DNA of 64,000 nucleotides from Ustulina deusta (taxonomy: Eukaryota; Ascomycota; Sordariomycetes; Xylariales; Xylariaceae), in contig JAJNNX010000041.1 in NCBI GenBank assembly GCA_023159155.1, forward strand, positions 124,001-188,000, given 5' to 3'. Made by a program: the position numbers and the translations under genes. Positions 11,751 through 22,767 of this stretch are shown piece after piece; position 1 is the first letter of the stretch; every line of letters begins with the position of its first letter. A model generated the notes under the pieces. The model ran no database searches and was not told the DNA's origin. It saw only the letters and a list, made by a program, of their open reading frames with translations.

Positions 11751-12356
11751 CACGGGCTCCGGTCGCTGCTTGCACCGTGGTGTTGATAGTTATCGGCGAT
11801 AAAAGTGCCTAGTCTCGGACAGATGCTATTAGATTTTGTGATATAGAGCGTGTCGTATACTGCTGTCAAGATCGCCTTATTTATTGTTCTATCTGATGGC
11901 TATATTTTTGCCATAGTAAGCTATGTTGCTAAGCTATAATGGTTATATAACTGAGGGTCGGATTTAGTGGGGAGCAAGGTGGTGGCTAAGTGGTGATAAG
12001 TGTCAGATATAAGGGGTGTGTTACTAGATTAGCTATGCTTTCGTTTTAACGAGTGGAACGAAAGGCAAGTTTCTTGTCGCCTTTTCGGCAACAAGTCGTT
12101 CCACTCATTACCTACATTCGTTAAAACAAAGGCACAATTCATCGTCACCTGACTGCACCTGGCAGTTCCCTGCCAGCTGCCCATACCTCCCACCACTCTT
12201 CCAAAAAGACCTACAACGCACTCTTCATACTTAAATTCCAATCCAAGTTCGCTTTCGGATGGAGCCTTGCCTCTTGTGATACCCCGGCGTATAACAAAGA
12301 AGAGGAAAAACAAATCCACACACTTTCTTCTTATCGAGTCCACCGTGAATAGCGGA
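11751..12356. promoter_or_regulatory. Divergent intergenic region
   Basis: This 606-base interval separates the cupin gene (-) from the 295-residue gene (+), so both promoters must lie here. The middle is AT-rich (about 11830-12000), and a nested inverted repeat lies at 12042-12127. No specific factor site was recognised. Confidence 0.5.
12042..12127. repeat. Nested imperfect inverted repeat
   Basis: Outer arms are GTTTTAAC (12043-12050) and GTTAAAAC (12120-12127). Middle arms are GAGTGGAACGA (12051-12061) and its perfect complement TCGTTCCACTC (12096-12106). Inner arms are CTTGTCGCC (12073-12081) and GGCAACAAG (12087-12095), one mismatch apart, around a 5-base loop. It could fold as a hairpin or be a small foldback element. 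It sits about 230 bases before the start codon of the next gene. Confidence 0.7.
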
Positions 12357-13244
12357 ATGGCGACTACACCTCACTTCGCCGCTACTCGACTAGTGCGGTC
12401 CCACCTTTGCCGCCAATACCCGCGCCTATCATCAAAGCCATTCTACAACTCCACAACTCTGGCTGCCCATTGCCGACTAGGTATCTCCACCCCGGCGCGC
12501 GTAACCCCGCCTATGCTCGCGGCTCACCTTCTACGGCCCCTCATGTCGTCGGCAACGTCTCGGACTGCTTCAGGAGAGCAGCCTAGCAAGGACGAAAAAT
12601 CGCAGCCCCGCGGCATCACGGGCGAGGAGTGGGACGCCGCCTCCGGCACCCGAAAGATCAAAATGCTGCTGGCCATCGAACCGAAGGGCCGCCCAGCCAG
12701 GTGGGGCTGGGTCGTCTACCGCACCTCGTACAAGCCCGAGCTCGACAGCGCCTGGGCCGCGCTGCAGGACCGCATCGAAACCGAGATGCGCGACTATATC
12801 GCGCACTCGGACACGCCTGACATCGTGGATCAGATGGACTGGGTTTTCGTTCAGGACGCGGCCGCGCTCGACGGCATCACGCGTGATGCACTGCGGCGGC
12901 GGTTTCAGGCCTGGGCCTTGGCTGAGGCGCCCGACCTCGCTGCTATCGACTGGGCCCGCGGCGCGCGCTATGAGTTCTTCCTCCAGGCGGATGAGCACGC
13001 GCTGGCGAGCGTGCTGCAGCCGCGCGAAAAGCTCGGGACTCCGTACGTCAATCTCGTGCGGGCCTGGGACGAGCCGCTGCTGGCCGACAAGGCATTCGAC
13101 GAGGATGGGGAGCCCTACGACCCGGAGGACTGGATGAAGATGGCTTTAGACGCGGTATGCCCGTCGAACTATGTTGACATGGATAACCCTGAGTTGTGGT
13201 ATGTGTGTTACCACGACCCGGAACAGAGTATCTGGATGTATTGA
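12357..13244 (+). CDS. Conserved-looking protein of unknown function
   Basis: A single exon gives 295 residues from ATG 12357; the frame is open further upstream but has no ATG there. Residues 1-60 are basic and rich in Ser/Thr/Arg (RLVRSHLCRQYPRLSS), which would fit a mitochondrial presequence. The rest has an ordered, Trp-rich core: TRKIKMLLAIEPKG, WGWVVYRTSY, WAALQDRIETEMRDYI, DPEDWMKMALDAV and a C-terminal PELWYVCYHDPEQSIWMY. I do not recognise a catalytic family. Third positions are strongly G/C, as in the cupin gene next door and unlike the rest of the window. The strong codon bias and absence of lesions argue that it is a real gene. Confidence 0.75.
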   Translation: MATTPHFAATRLVRSHLCRQYPRLSSKPFYNSTTLAAHCRLGISTPARVTPPMLAAHLLRPLMSSATSRTASGEQPSKDEKSQPRGITGEEWDAASGTRKIKMLLAIEPKGRPARWGWVVYRTSYKPELDSAWAALQDRIETEMRDYIAHSDTPDIVDQMDWVFVQDAAALDGITRDALRRRFQAWALAEAPDLAAIDWARGARYEFFLQADEHALASVLQPREKLGTPYVNLVRAWDEPLLADKAFDEDGEPYDPEDWMKMALDAVCPSNYVDMDNPELWYVCYHDPEQSIWMY

Positions 13245-14389
13245 ACCAGAAGCTGTATCCGTCGCTTATTTCATTGAAGAATGGCTCAACCTGCTATGCT
13301 GATGATTTGGCTTGCAACCTACTAGACACTCCTTCGACCAGGTCATACCATATTGCGCGAAGCATTATCGCAAAGCGCGTATGCTTCAGGACCCGTCGAC
13401 ATTGGATCGAGCTGGGCACGCGGTCGGCATCTTTAAAATGACAAGGGCAGAGCCTCACATGGATTATATAAGCAAGGACGCCTCTGGCTTGCTAAAGCGT
13501 TACAAGGAGTGAGATGCAGATATAGTAAGTCTCCTTAGCACGCTCTTATCACCACTATTGCCTTACCACCAAATCCAATAATATGAACCTATACTGATTA
13601 GTAGGTTGAAGTTGACCCTGATCCCTGGCTGAAGTGAGCCGCTGGGTATTGTATCGCGGTTGTACTTCCTGCCTTCCCATGTCATAGAATAAATGAACAT
13701 CACTTTGAATGCAAGTCGAAGGGGTTTTCTTAGTTCAGGGCCAAACTATTGTAGGGATCGGGATGATCCGGAATTAAGTCTTGGACTATGTACACTGGTT
13801 ATGAATGGATCCAGGCCTCTGCCAGCCATGAGAGAACCCCAAATAGATGTCTCCTATTTGAGATTGCTTTCATATAAGAATGAAGCCTGTCGTTACGATA
13901 TCGTATCAACAGTCGATAAGCTAAGGATATGCATAATGGTTATTAGATGTCCCGATGCCTTCCGGTAGGCGTTTCAACATAACTTACCTATGAAGCCAGC
14001 AAGTATTCTTTTGTATCTAGAATGTAAGACATGTTAAGATCGTGCAGGCAGTATCGCTAGAGGCAAATATATCTTAGACGACTATCAAATTGGTTTGATC
14101 ACCATATAGTCAGATGCAGTTTGTTGACAGACTATCTGTCTCTTCATCATGGCGAAAGACGATTTATTAGTCTTCGTTCGTGATACATGCCAATAAAACT
14201 GCTTTGTATTGCCGGGTGTGTTTTTGGTCTCCACCCAAGTCCTAAACCCCGGAAACGTACGTGATCTTGACTCATGGCGTCACTAGTACGTCCGACGATA
14301 AGAGAGTGAAGTGGTAGATCAGCGCCAAGTTACCAGACAAGCCTAAAAAAACAGTGGCTGCACCTGCGTGAGAAAAACGTGACCCCCGA
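13245..14389. other. Gene-free stretch
   Basis: No gene supported. The plus-strand frames at 13312-13512 and 13693-13968 have no recognised motif and no splice context. Confidence 0.4.
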
Positions 14390-15240
14390 TATAAACAGAT
14401 GAGGAGATATGCTCTCCGCCGATGACAACCGCCGCAGAGGCTTCATGAAGATCTTAAACAGCAATTACATATAGCGAAGGAAGCGGACCTAAAGAAACTT
14501 GATAACCCTCCAGATTCAAGGCTCACACCCCAACGCAGTACGCGTAACCGCCCCATAGGTTTCCGCAACCAGTACCGACTGCAGCAAGTCAGTCTATGTG
14601 TCGGCCTTGTCTTATCACTGAAGGGAGGGCAAGAACGTGTGAGGCGGGACAACTTCATATCGTGGTGTTGCTTTTCGAGAGCAACCAAGTCTAACCGCAG
14701 CAAGTTCATCTTCAGAGATCCTCCGTCAATGGGTCCGAGAGTCCACTCTCCCTTTTGAAGACCCTGCCAAATTTGCGAGCTATCTCGTTTCGGCGAGACG
14801 TTGTTGACAGATCGTGGCTTGGAAATGAACCAGTTTCATCAAATCAACAAACTCATCAGGGTCTTGGTTGGTCTTCTCACAGACGTAGTCTCGATAATAT
14901 GCTTTCAGAATCTGGTCTGCGGAGTGTCAGTGAAGGATTTCTCTCATATTACGAGCCATTGACATACAATCCGTGAACTTCAGGTGACGAGTCATTCCCG
15001 ACACATAAGTCATCAATCCGGGTTCTCTCTCAAAAACATGCGCGATTAGTCTTTCAACTCGAACTACCCTTTTTTTGTTGGATTCATCGCTCGTCACAGG
15101 AAGACCATGATCCTCTATAACTTGGTTAACGATGCTAGCAATGTCGATTTAATTTCTCTTCGTTCCGTTGACAACTCTAGCAACCCTCTGCAGCAGATCA
15201 AGTTTGTATTGGCCTGTTCATAAGTTAGTCCCGCGTCCAT
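14390..15240 (-). pseudogene. Coding relic with RIP-type stop codons
   Basis: From an ATG at 15240 (MDAGLTYEQA), and after one early frame change near 15210, a single minus-strand frame can be followed for about 800 bases. It reads protein-like: KLDLLQRVARVVNGTKRN, IASIVNQVIEDHGLPV, RVERLIAHVFEREPGLMTYV, ILKAYYRDYV, DPDEFVDLMKLVHFQATICQ, RYEVVPPHTFLPSL. About ten in-frame stops interrupt it, and nearly all can be explained by CAA>TAA, CAG>TAG or CGA>TGA. That is the pattern left by RIP. The relic abuts the AT-rich block that begins at about 15290. I do not recognise the protein family; a mobile-element protein is one possibility because RIP acts on duplicated DNA. Confidence 0.55.
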
Positions 15241-15289
15241 CTATCGGGGCTGAGAACCTACAAGGTATTGGATTCTCGCTCTTCTAGTT

Positions 15290-16922
15290 GATAATAATAA
15301 TAATAATTATATTTAACGTTATAAGGAAGTACTACAGGGCAGTTCGACCAAGCCTTCCAAGGGGCATAAAACGTAGCGAGCTATCCTTTATTTAAAGCTA
15401 GCTAATTAAAAGCTTTAAAAACTATTTTTATGCTTTATAGGCGTACTATTTTATAACTTTATGTTTATTTTTTTTAGAACTTTTATGTTTTATATATTTA
15501 TTAGTTTTTTTAAAACGTATTGCAGTACTTTTTGTGGTTAAAAGTTATAAGTTATAGATTATAAATATAAAGTATAAGTATACTTTAAACTTTTTAGGCT
15601 AGCAAATATTACTTAAAAGTTAAGCTTTAAGTTAGCTTATTATTTTATTAATAACTAAAAGCAAGCATAAGAAAATAAGCCAAAATAAATATTTTAAAAA
15701 TTATATATTATTGTTTTATTTATATTTTTTTTTATTAGTTATGCTAGATTATGTACTAAAAAATAATAAGAATTAAAAAAAAAAACAAAAAAAGTACTAA
15801 AAAAAACAGAAAGAAAAAAAAGTTATAAAAAAACAAAAACAAAAGCTAAATAGCTAAACCGGCGCTTTTATGCCTATTTTTTTTAATAAAACATAAACTT
15901 TGCTACTAGTAAGCAAACTTAAGGAGTTTTTTTTTTAATATTTAGTAAAGTTTTTTAAGCTATTTTTTATAAGTTACTTAGTATAAAAAATAAATAAAAA
16001 GCTAATAATTACAAAATATAAAAAGCCTAGCTTAGTACTATACTGCTTTAATAGCTACTAGTAATAGTACTATTTTTTTTTTTTTTTTTAAAAACTTTTT
16101 TAAAAAAGTTTATATATATATAATCTATATAGCATAGCTTTTGTTCCCTAAAAAGTAAACATATTTTAATAAAAAATCTAATTATTTTATAACATTTTTA
16201 AAAGTTTAGTGAATTATATAAAAATTATATAAAATAAACATTTAAGTTTTTTAAGCTTTATAATTCTTTATAATAAAATCTTATAAGCTAGCTATTTTTC
16301 TGCTATTTTTTACTATTACTTTTAAGCTTTAGTTTTAAAAATAAAAGCTATTTTATGATTTTTTTTCGGGTGCTTAAGCAATATATTATATAAATAACTA
16401 TTTTTATTTTATAGTTTTAATACAAGTTTTTTTTAATATAATAATAATATAATTTAGTTTTTATATATTTAAACTTATAGTAGTACTAATTAAAGTTTTT
16501 ATATTTTAAAAAATAAACTAAAAGTTTGTTTAATATATATTTAAAAAAATAAAAAGTAGCTAAACAAATGCCTAGTTAATACTTAGTGCTAGTACTAAAG
16601 TGTTCCTTTAGCTGCTTTATTTTTATGTTTTTTTTAGTTTTATTTATTTTTGGCGGGTTATTATTCCACTACTTATTAGTTTGTTGTGTTATTATTTGCC
16701 TAGCTATATTTCTAAGTTTAAAAGCTATAAAGTTAATAAAATCTAGGTTAAATAGCTTATTAAAAGCGGTATTTTTTATAAATACGTTTATTTTTTTGTT
16801 TTTTTATATATTTATATATCTAAAGTATTACTTAAAATAAGCTTTGAACTTTTTTACTATTTAATATATATTAATATAAGCTTTTTGTAAAATTATAAAA
16901 ATATTTTTTTAAAAATAATATA
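15290..16922. other. AT-rich RIP-like DNA left of element C
   Basis: Composition changes abruptly near 15290, with ATA/TAA-rich sequence and long A and T runs. Open frames here (for example 16586-16840) consist of Phe/Leu/Ile/Lys and reflect composition only. The source sequence was not identified. Confidence 0.7.
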
Positions 16923-16927
16923 TTATT
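16923..16927. repeat. Target-site duplication TTATT, left copy (element C)
   Basis: TTATT immediately precedes the left LTR of element C and is matched by TTATT at 19693-19697 directly after the right LTR. Confidence 0.75.
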
Positions 16928-17230
16928 TGTTAGAATAACTAGCATTGGTTACAACCTTATTGTACAACTCGCACGGAGTGCAAGTTTACGCTCGGATATT
17001 GTACGGATATTAGCCGGACCTCGGCCGGACAAAAGGGACCTTACTTCCCCTTTATTATATTAGCTTATATAATAGCGTAAGCTTTTATATAAATATAAAA
17101 AAACTTATGCTTTATATAAACATTCTTTTTTTTTTTTTTTAAAATAAATAATATAATATAATATATTATATTTTATTTATATATATTATTTGTTTTTATA
17201 TATAATATATTATATAAAGCCTATTTAATA
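16928..17230. repeat. Left LTR of element C
   Basis: Begins TGTTAGAATAACTAG and ends TTTAATA. The outer half keeps GC-rich motifs such as AGCCGGACCTCGGCCGGAC; the inner half is heavily AT-shifted. Confidence 0.85.
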
Positions 17231-18809
17231 TTAATTAATAATTATAAAAATATTTAAAAAAATTATAAAAAAATATTATAGATTAGTAAAAATAATAATA
17301 AAATTAAACCTATATAAATAAATCTTTATATTATATTTCGAAATTTTTACTATATAATACTATTTTTTTATAAAAAAACATTAGTAATATTATATAAAAT
17401 AAAGCAAATATTCTATATTATAAAATACCTAAATATATTTAATTATTATAAAAAAAATAATAAAGATTTAATTTTTAATATATAAATATTAACTTTTTAT
17501 AAAAAATATTAAAAATATTATATAAAAAAACCAAAAATAGCACATAATTGTACTGCTTCTAATTATACTGTTATATAATAACTAAATAGCTTTTTTTTTT
17601 TTTTTTACTTATTTTATTTTTTTTACTATAGTATTAAATATATTATATAATATATAAAAAATTATTAAAATATATTTATAATTTATATATAAAAAAATTA
17701 TATAAAAATTTAATATTAGTTTAAAAAATATATAAAAAATATTTAATTTTTAATACTAAAATAAACTTATTAATCTAAATAATATAACAAAACTAATATT
17801 TAATATATATATAGCTTACTAGATTAAAAAATATAACTATATAATTAACAATAAATAAATATTTTAAAAAACTTTATATAAACGTTTATATAAAACTTTA
17901 TAATATTATTATATATAAAAAAATATAATTATAAGTAAACCTAAGTATATATATAAAAAATCTTGCTTAGATTATATAAAATAAATTTAAACTAACTAAA
18001 AGTTCTCCTAAGCTTTTAATTGTTTAACCTACTTTACTACTTTTTATATAATAGCCTTTAGTTTTCTTTATACTAAATTAACAATTTTAACTTGCTCCCT
18101 TTTAGTTTACTTCTATTCTTTAACCTACCCCTACCCCTTAGCCTACTCTAGCCCTTAGGCCTATTATATAAACAAAACAAGAACTAAAAATCAAATATTT
18201 AAAACTTATATAACCTAATCTTACTTAAAACATATAATTTTATACCCCTAAAGATTACGCTGCCTAGTTTATATAACTTATTATTAAGTTTTAAAATATT
18301 TTTGAACTTATATATAGTTATATAACAAAAGCAGGCTATAAGCCGAACTTCTAACTAGTATATAAATACCCTATTATTTATAACCTTCTTTAGACCTCTA
18401 TACAATAGGCATACTTTCGTATAACATTAGACCCGGTAGCTAATAATCCTTTTCTGGACCTACCCCCTACAAAAAATATACAAAACAGAGTAATCCTTTT
18501 AGAAAAGTATATAATCTTTTAAAAAATATAGAAAAAAAAAAGGAACTATATAAATAAGCTATATAACTTATTTTATAATAAGATATATTTATTTATAAAT
18601 ATTTATTAAAAACTTAATATTATAAAGAATTCATATTACGTAATATTTCTAATAATTTTTAAAAGTTATATAGAAGATTTTTATATTTACTAAATCAGAC
18701 CTAAGAAAACTTAGAATAAAATCTATTATATAATAAATGCTTACTTTAATACTAATATAAATTATAGCTAGTACTAGGCCAACTGGACTATAATTACTTT
18801 TATATAAAT

Positions 18810-18834
18810 AAAAAAAAAAAAAAAAAAAAAAAAA
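18810..18834 (+). repeat. A25 homopolymer
   Basis: Uninterrupted run of 25 A in the interior of element C. Confidence 0.8.
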
Positions 18835-19390
18835 GTCAGAAATATAAAGGCAACATATAATACAAAAGATTTTAGAAAATAATAAAAAAATAAAAAGCAA
18901 TAGGAAATTTAAGCACTTTTTTATATATAAGCCCTTTTATGTATAAGTTAACCTAACTTTTAATTAGTTAACTTTTTTTTATATAAATAACCTGCCTAGT
19001 TGACCAAACATAAGCAACTTTAAAAGCTTTTAATTAGCAACTGCCTATACAAGGCCTATTAACTAGACAAGCTAGCTAATTATAAACCTTGCTATTGCAT
19101 AGGGCAGAAGTAGATATTTAGCTTTAATTTAGATAGTTATTGAATAATGTTTGGCTTATAGTTCTTGATTAACTGTATAGCCAAAGCAGTAGCTTTGCAA
19201 TATTATTATATAACTTTATTAAAAAAAGATAATCTATTAATTTAGTAATTATATATATAGACTAGATTGCTAATCTGGTTGCTTTTTTAGTAGTCAAACT
19301 TTTATATATATATTTAAGTAATTATATAGTTGCTTTTTTTTTGTTTTTTTTATATAATAGGTAGTTATAACTAAAAAAAAAAATAGCTAG

Positions 19391-19692
19391 TATTAGAATA
19401 ACTAGTATTAGTTATAACCTTATTATATAACTTATATAGAATGCAAGTTTATACTTGGATATTGTATAGATATTAGCTGGACTTCGGCCGGACAAAAGGG
19501 ATCTTATTTCTTTTTTGTTATATTAGCTTATATAATAGCGTAAGCTTTTATATAAATATAAAAAAACTTATGTTTTATATAAATATTTTTTTTTTTTTTT
19601 TTAAGATAGATAATATAATATAATATATTATATTCTATCTACGCACGTTATTTATTTTTATATACAATATATCGTATATAGCCCATTCAATA
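19391..19692. repeat. Right LTR of element C
   Basis: Begins TATTAGAATAACTAG (TG of the terminus changed to TA) and ends CATTCAATA. The inner half is AT-shifted, while the outer end keeps TCTACGCACG and GCCCATTC, a mirror image of the left LTR. Confidence 0.85.
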
Positions 19693-19697
19693 TTATT
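19693..19697. repeat. Target-site duplication TTATT, right copy (element C)
   Basis: Matches 16923-16927. Confidence 0.75.
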
Positions 19698-20420
19698 GCT
19701 ATGTTATTTATATATATTATAATTTTTATAACTTTTTATATTTTTTATGTTAAAAATATTACTATAAAAACTTAAACTTTTTTTATTTTTTTGCTATTTT
19801 TTTTTATTTCTTTTAGATTATATAGCTATAGCTTATATTTTTTCTAATTTTAAAACTATTAAAAAAAATAATATTAAATATTAAACGTTTTTTAAACTAG
19901 TATTTAAATTTTTTTGCTACTTTCTTTTTTAATTTGTTTTATATAAAATTTTTATAAAACTTTAATAAGTAGCAAAAGAAATATAGTACTATTTTATTTA
20001 TTTATAGTAATAGTCCTATTCATAATTAAATATTTAAATAGGACTTCTAAAAATTATTAGTTTTTTTATTTTTATTAATCTTTTTAAGTAAGGCTTATAA
20101 AACTAATAAATATTCTATTAATATAGTAAGCACTTTTTAAGCAAACTAAAGTTAGGCTTTATTTAGTGCAATCTAAGCAGTTAAAAGTCTGCTATTTATA
20201 AAAAAAGCTATATTTAGCTAAATTCTTTATATTAATAGAACTTTTTTTATAATTTTTATTAATATTTTTTATATTAGCTTAAAATATTTTTTATATTAGC
20301 TTAAAATATTTTTTAAGCTTTATATTAGTTTTAATAAGCTTACTAAACGCTTTATATTTAGCTAGTTTTATTTAGTTTTTATATTAAGCTTTATATTTAT
20401 ATAGCAATAAAAAAATTACT
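19698..20420. other. AT-rich DNA between elements C and B
   Basis: RIP-like sequence with no recognised gene. It includes a short tandem duplication of a 24-base unit at about 20277-20312 (TTAAAATATTTTTTATATTAGC). Confidence 0.6.
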
Positions 20421-20425
20421 ACTAT
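20421..20425. repeat. Target-site duplication ACTAT, left copy (element B)
   Basis: ACTAT directly precedes the left LTR of element B and recurs at 28543-28547 directly after the right LTR. Confidence 0.85.
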
Positions 20426-20729
20426 TGTCGGTAGGCTCTACCCTGGGTAGCATGCATGTATATATAATGTATGCGAGACGGATCTGTAAAGGCAAACACT
20501 ATATAATATATTATACTATGTTTGGTGCCTTGTCTAAAAGAAAGAGAAAGAAAGGATTCGGAAGGTATAAGAAGTGCTAGGTATACCTTTTGTACGAAGT
20601 ACGGAGGGTCCACCTAGCCCCTGGCTATACGGGCCCATATAGGCCTAACTACCTAATTTAGCTACTAAAGTAGCTAAAATAGCTGTACTAAATATAGCAT
20701 ACGATTAATTTAGCAATATTGTTCTAATA
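20426..20729. repeat. Left LTR of element B
   Basis: Uninterrupted 304-bp copy. The first half (CTACCCTGGGTAGCATGC) is little mutated; the second half is AT-shifted (TTTAGCTACTAAAGTAGCTA against TTGGCCACCAAGGTGGCCA in the right LTR). Confidence 0.9.
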
Positions 20730-20885
20730 CTAATTATTTTTTTTTTTGTTATATTAGCAGGTTAATTATATAAATAAAAAATTAAGTATAAAAATATGTA
20801 CGGTTGAAACAAATGTTTTGTATAGCAAGAAACAAAAATCTATGTTTGGTAAAGGCTTAATTCTATTTAACACTTAAAAAACAAG

Positions 20886-20909
20886 TTTTTTTTTTTTTTT
20901 TTTTTTTTT
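20886..20909 (+). repeat. T24 homopolymer
   Basis: Uninterrupted run of 24 T in the interior of element B. Confidence 0.8.
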
Positions 20910-22283
20910 GTATGGCTAGCCTTATGGCTGGCCCTTCCTGTTCGGCCGAAGCGAATGCTTTATACGGACCGAAACAATCTTTTGACCAAAATTAAAAAAT
21001 AAAAAAAAATAAAAAAATCCTGCCGGATAGGGGCTTAGAGGTAGGTAGGTAGCTAAAATAGGTTGTTTAATAGTTATAGTTTTTTATTAAAAAGTTGAAT
21101 AAGTTTATTAGTATATAATGTTTTTTAAAAAGGTTTATATAATTTGTTTTATTTAATTATTTTAATTAATTTTTTTTAAAATTGCTAATTAATTTAATTA
21201 AAATATTTAGCTATTTATCTGTAAAAATTATTATATATTTTTAATACTATTTTATATTTAAGCTTTTATTTAGTTATATATTTAAACATAATAATTATAA
21301 AATATATTATAAATAGTTTTTAGTTATTTGTTTAATATATTTGTTTAAAGCGGAAGTTTATATTAGTTTAGTATATAAAGCTAGTATATTTCTGCTAGAG
21401 CTCTATTAAAATATTGTTTTTTTTAGCTAGGTTTTTATATAAAGATTTGGCTAAAGGTTCGGTTATTATAATATATAATAACTAAAAAAGAAAAGTTGTT
21501 TAATTGTTTATATAATAGGTTAATAAAAAAGGGGGGAAATAGGGTTAATCTAGCCTATATAAGGTTAAAAAAAAAAACAGCTGTATAGAAATATTTAAGT
21601 AGTTTTTATACGCTAGTTATATAAAAGGTTAAAAAAAAAAGAAAAAAAAAAAAAAGTTTGGTCTATTCCGTATAGGGTTAAAAGTGGCCGTAAAAAAAAA
21701 AAGTATTTAAGAGTTTTTTGTATGCAGGTTAGTTATATAAAAGGTAAAAATTATAAAAAGGCTTATAGTTAATTTTATAGTCCGGTTTATTAAGCAAAAC
21801 AATAGTTATAAATGTATTATATATAAAAAAGGATCGTATAAAACTAATCAAACTTTTTTTTTTAGTCTTGCTAGGCAGAATATAGTTAGAAATAAACGGT
21901 CTAGTTTAGAACAAAAGTATAAAACTTTATATATAAGTTATACAAAAAAAAAAAAAATATAAAAATAACTTTATAGTTAATTTTTGATTTTTTGTTTTGT
22001 TAAACAAAATAGTATAATTAGTTCGATTTGTTTTTTTTTTTTTTTGCTAAGCAAAAGGTCTAAGGATTAAAACTAAATATTAGTTTAATATAATAATTTA
22101 TATAAAAAATTAATTAAAATATGTTCTACTAAGTAGAACATATTTTATTTAACTTTTATATAACGTATTATTTATGTTTTTTTTGCCGGGCGGAAGGTCT
22201 TAGAATTATTATATAACAGCTAGTATAGCTTCGTTTTTTTTATTTTGCTAATCTGTAAGTTTGCTGGTTAATTTACTGATTAG

Positions 22284-22447
22284 TATTAGTAGGCTTTACC
22301 CTAGGTAGTATACGTATATATATAACGTACGTAAAACGGATCTATAAAAGCGAATATTATATAATATATTGTACTATGTTCGGTGCCTTGTCTAAAAAAA
22401 AAAGAAAGAAAGGATTCGGAAGGTATAGGAGGTGCTAGGTATACCTT
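22284..22447. repeat. Right LTR of element B, first part
   Basis: 164 bp, AT-shifted at the start and almost unchanged near its end. It stops at ACCTT, the left target-site duplication of element A (22443-22447). Confidence 0.9.
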
Positions 22448-22618
22448 TGTCAGATATAAGCGAGTCCAATTAAATAATTGTATTAATAATCATTACTAAT
22501 CTCTTCTGTTCTATGTTCTATTGCAAAGTTTTCTGTATGCCATATAAATTAGGTATATATAGAGAATCTATTTAATAGAGTTCTAAAAAATAGCTAATTT
22601 ACCCCATTAAATCTAATA
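22448..22618 (-). repeat. 3' LTR of element A (left in window)
   Basis: 171 bp. The outer half is intact (TGTCAGATATAAGCGAGTCC); the inner half is AT-shifted and ends TCTAATA in place of TCTGACA. Confidence 0.9.
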
Positions 22619-22628
22619 TACCCCTTTA
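22619..22628 (-). other. Polypurine tract of element A
   Basis: On the minus strand AAAGGGGTA directly abuts the LTR. This is the usual place and composition of the primer for second-strand synthesis in LTR elements, and it fixes the orientation. Confidence 0.65.
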
Positions 22629-22689
22629 GAAACGGCTTATATAAGCCTTTTCTACACACAATATTATTAATAAAAATGCCAAAAATAAC

Positions 22690-22767
22690 GCCCTAGCCCG
22701 GACTCAAACTAGGATCTATAGCATAATAAACTATTAATTACTATGCTTGCTATTATACCACTAAGGC
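22690..22767 (-). pseudogene. Degraded tRNA-like sequence inside element A
   Basis: The 78-nt minus-strand sequence folds in tRNA order. The acceptor 5' strand GCCTTAG pairs with 3' CTAGGGC (one G-T pair). The T arm is CCTAG-TTTGAGT-CCGGG. A long anticodon-region stem is GCATAGTAA with TTATTATGC. Every mismatch and the abnormal T loop (TTTGA for TTCGA) are explained by C>T or G>A changes, as elsewhere in the element. The anticodon cannot be read with confidence. It lies on the coding strand of the element, between the end of pol and the purine tract. Confidence 0.55.

Larger units (their letters stand above)
16928..19692. mobile_element. LTR retrotransposon C, RIP-degraded
   Basis: Direct repeats 16928-17230 (303 bp) and 19391-19692 (302 bp) enclose 2160 bp and are flanked by TTATT duplications, which proves an LTR-type insertion. 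The LTRs share long identical blocks (for example around 17062-17115 and 19525-19578) and otherwise differ almost only by C/T and G/A changes. The interior is extremely AT-rich with no readable gag or pol, and is too short for an autonomous element. It is either a non-autonomous derivative or has lost most of its interior. Orientation could not be fixed. Confidence 0.85.

Noticed and set aside
12029..12343. 104-residue minus-strand open frame
   Set aside because: It spans the inverted repeat and the promoter of the gene at 12357; no motif or splice support.
14390..15240. Starship captain (DUF3435 tyrosine recombinase) for the RIP-type relic
   Set aside because: Considered because of its place at a repeat block, but none of the recombinase motifs I know could be found in the readable frame.
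16586..16840. Open frame with Phe/Leu/Ile-rich membrane-like translation
   Set aside because: It reflects extreme AT content; the frame lies in RIP-like DNA and has no conserved block.
18649..18900. Open frame rich in Phe and Ile on the minus strand
   Set aside because: It runs through the A25 tract inside element C, and composition alone explains it.
22690..22767. Functional tRNA gene
   Set aside because: The T loop and stem pairs are altered by transitions, the anticodon loop is not of standard size, and it lies inside a mutated transposon.
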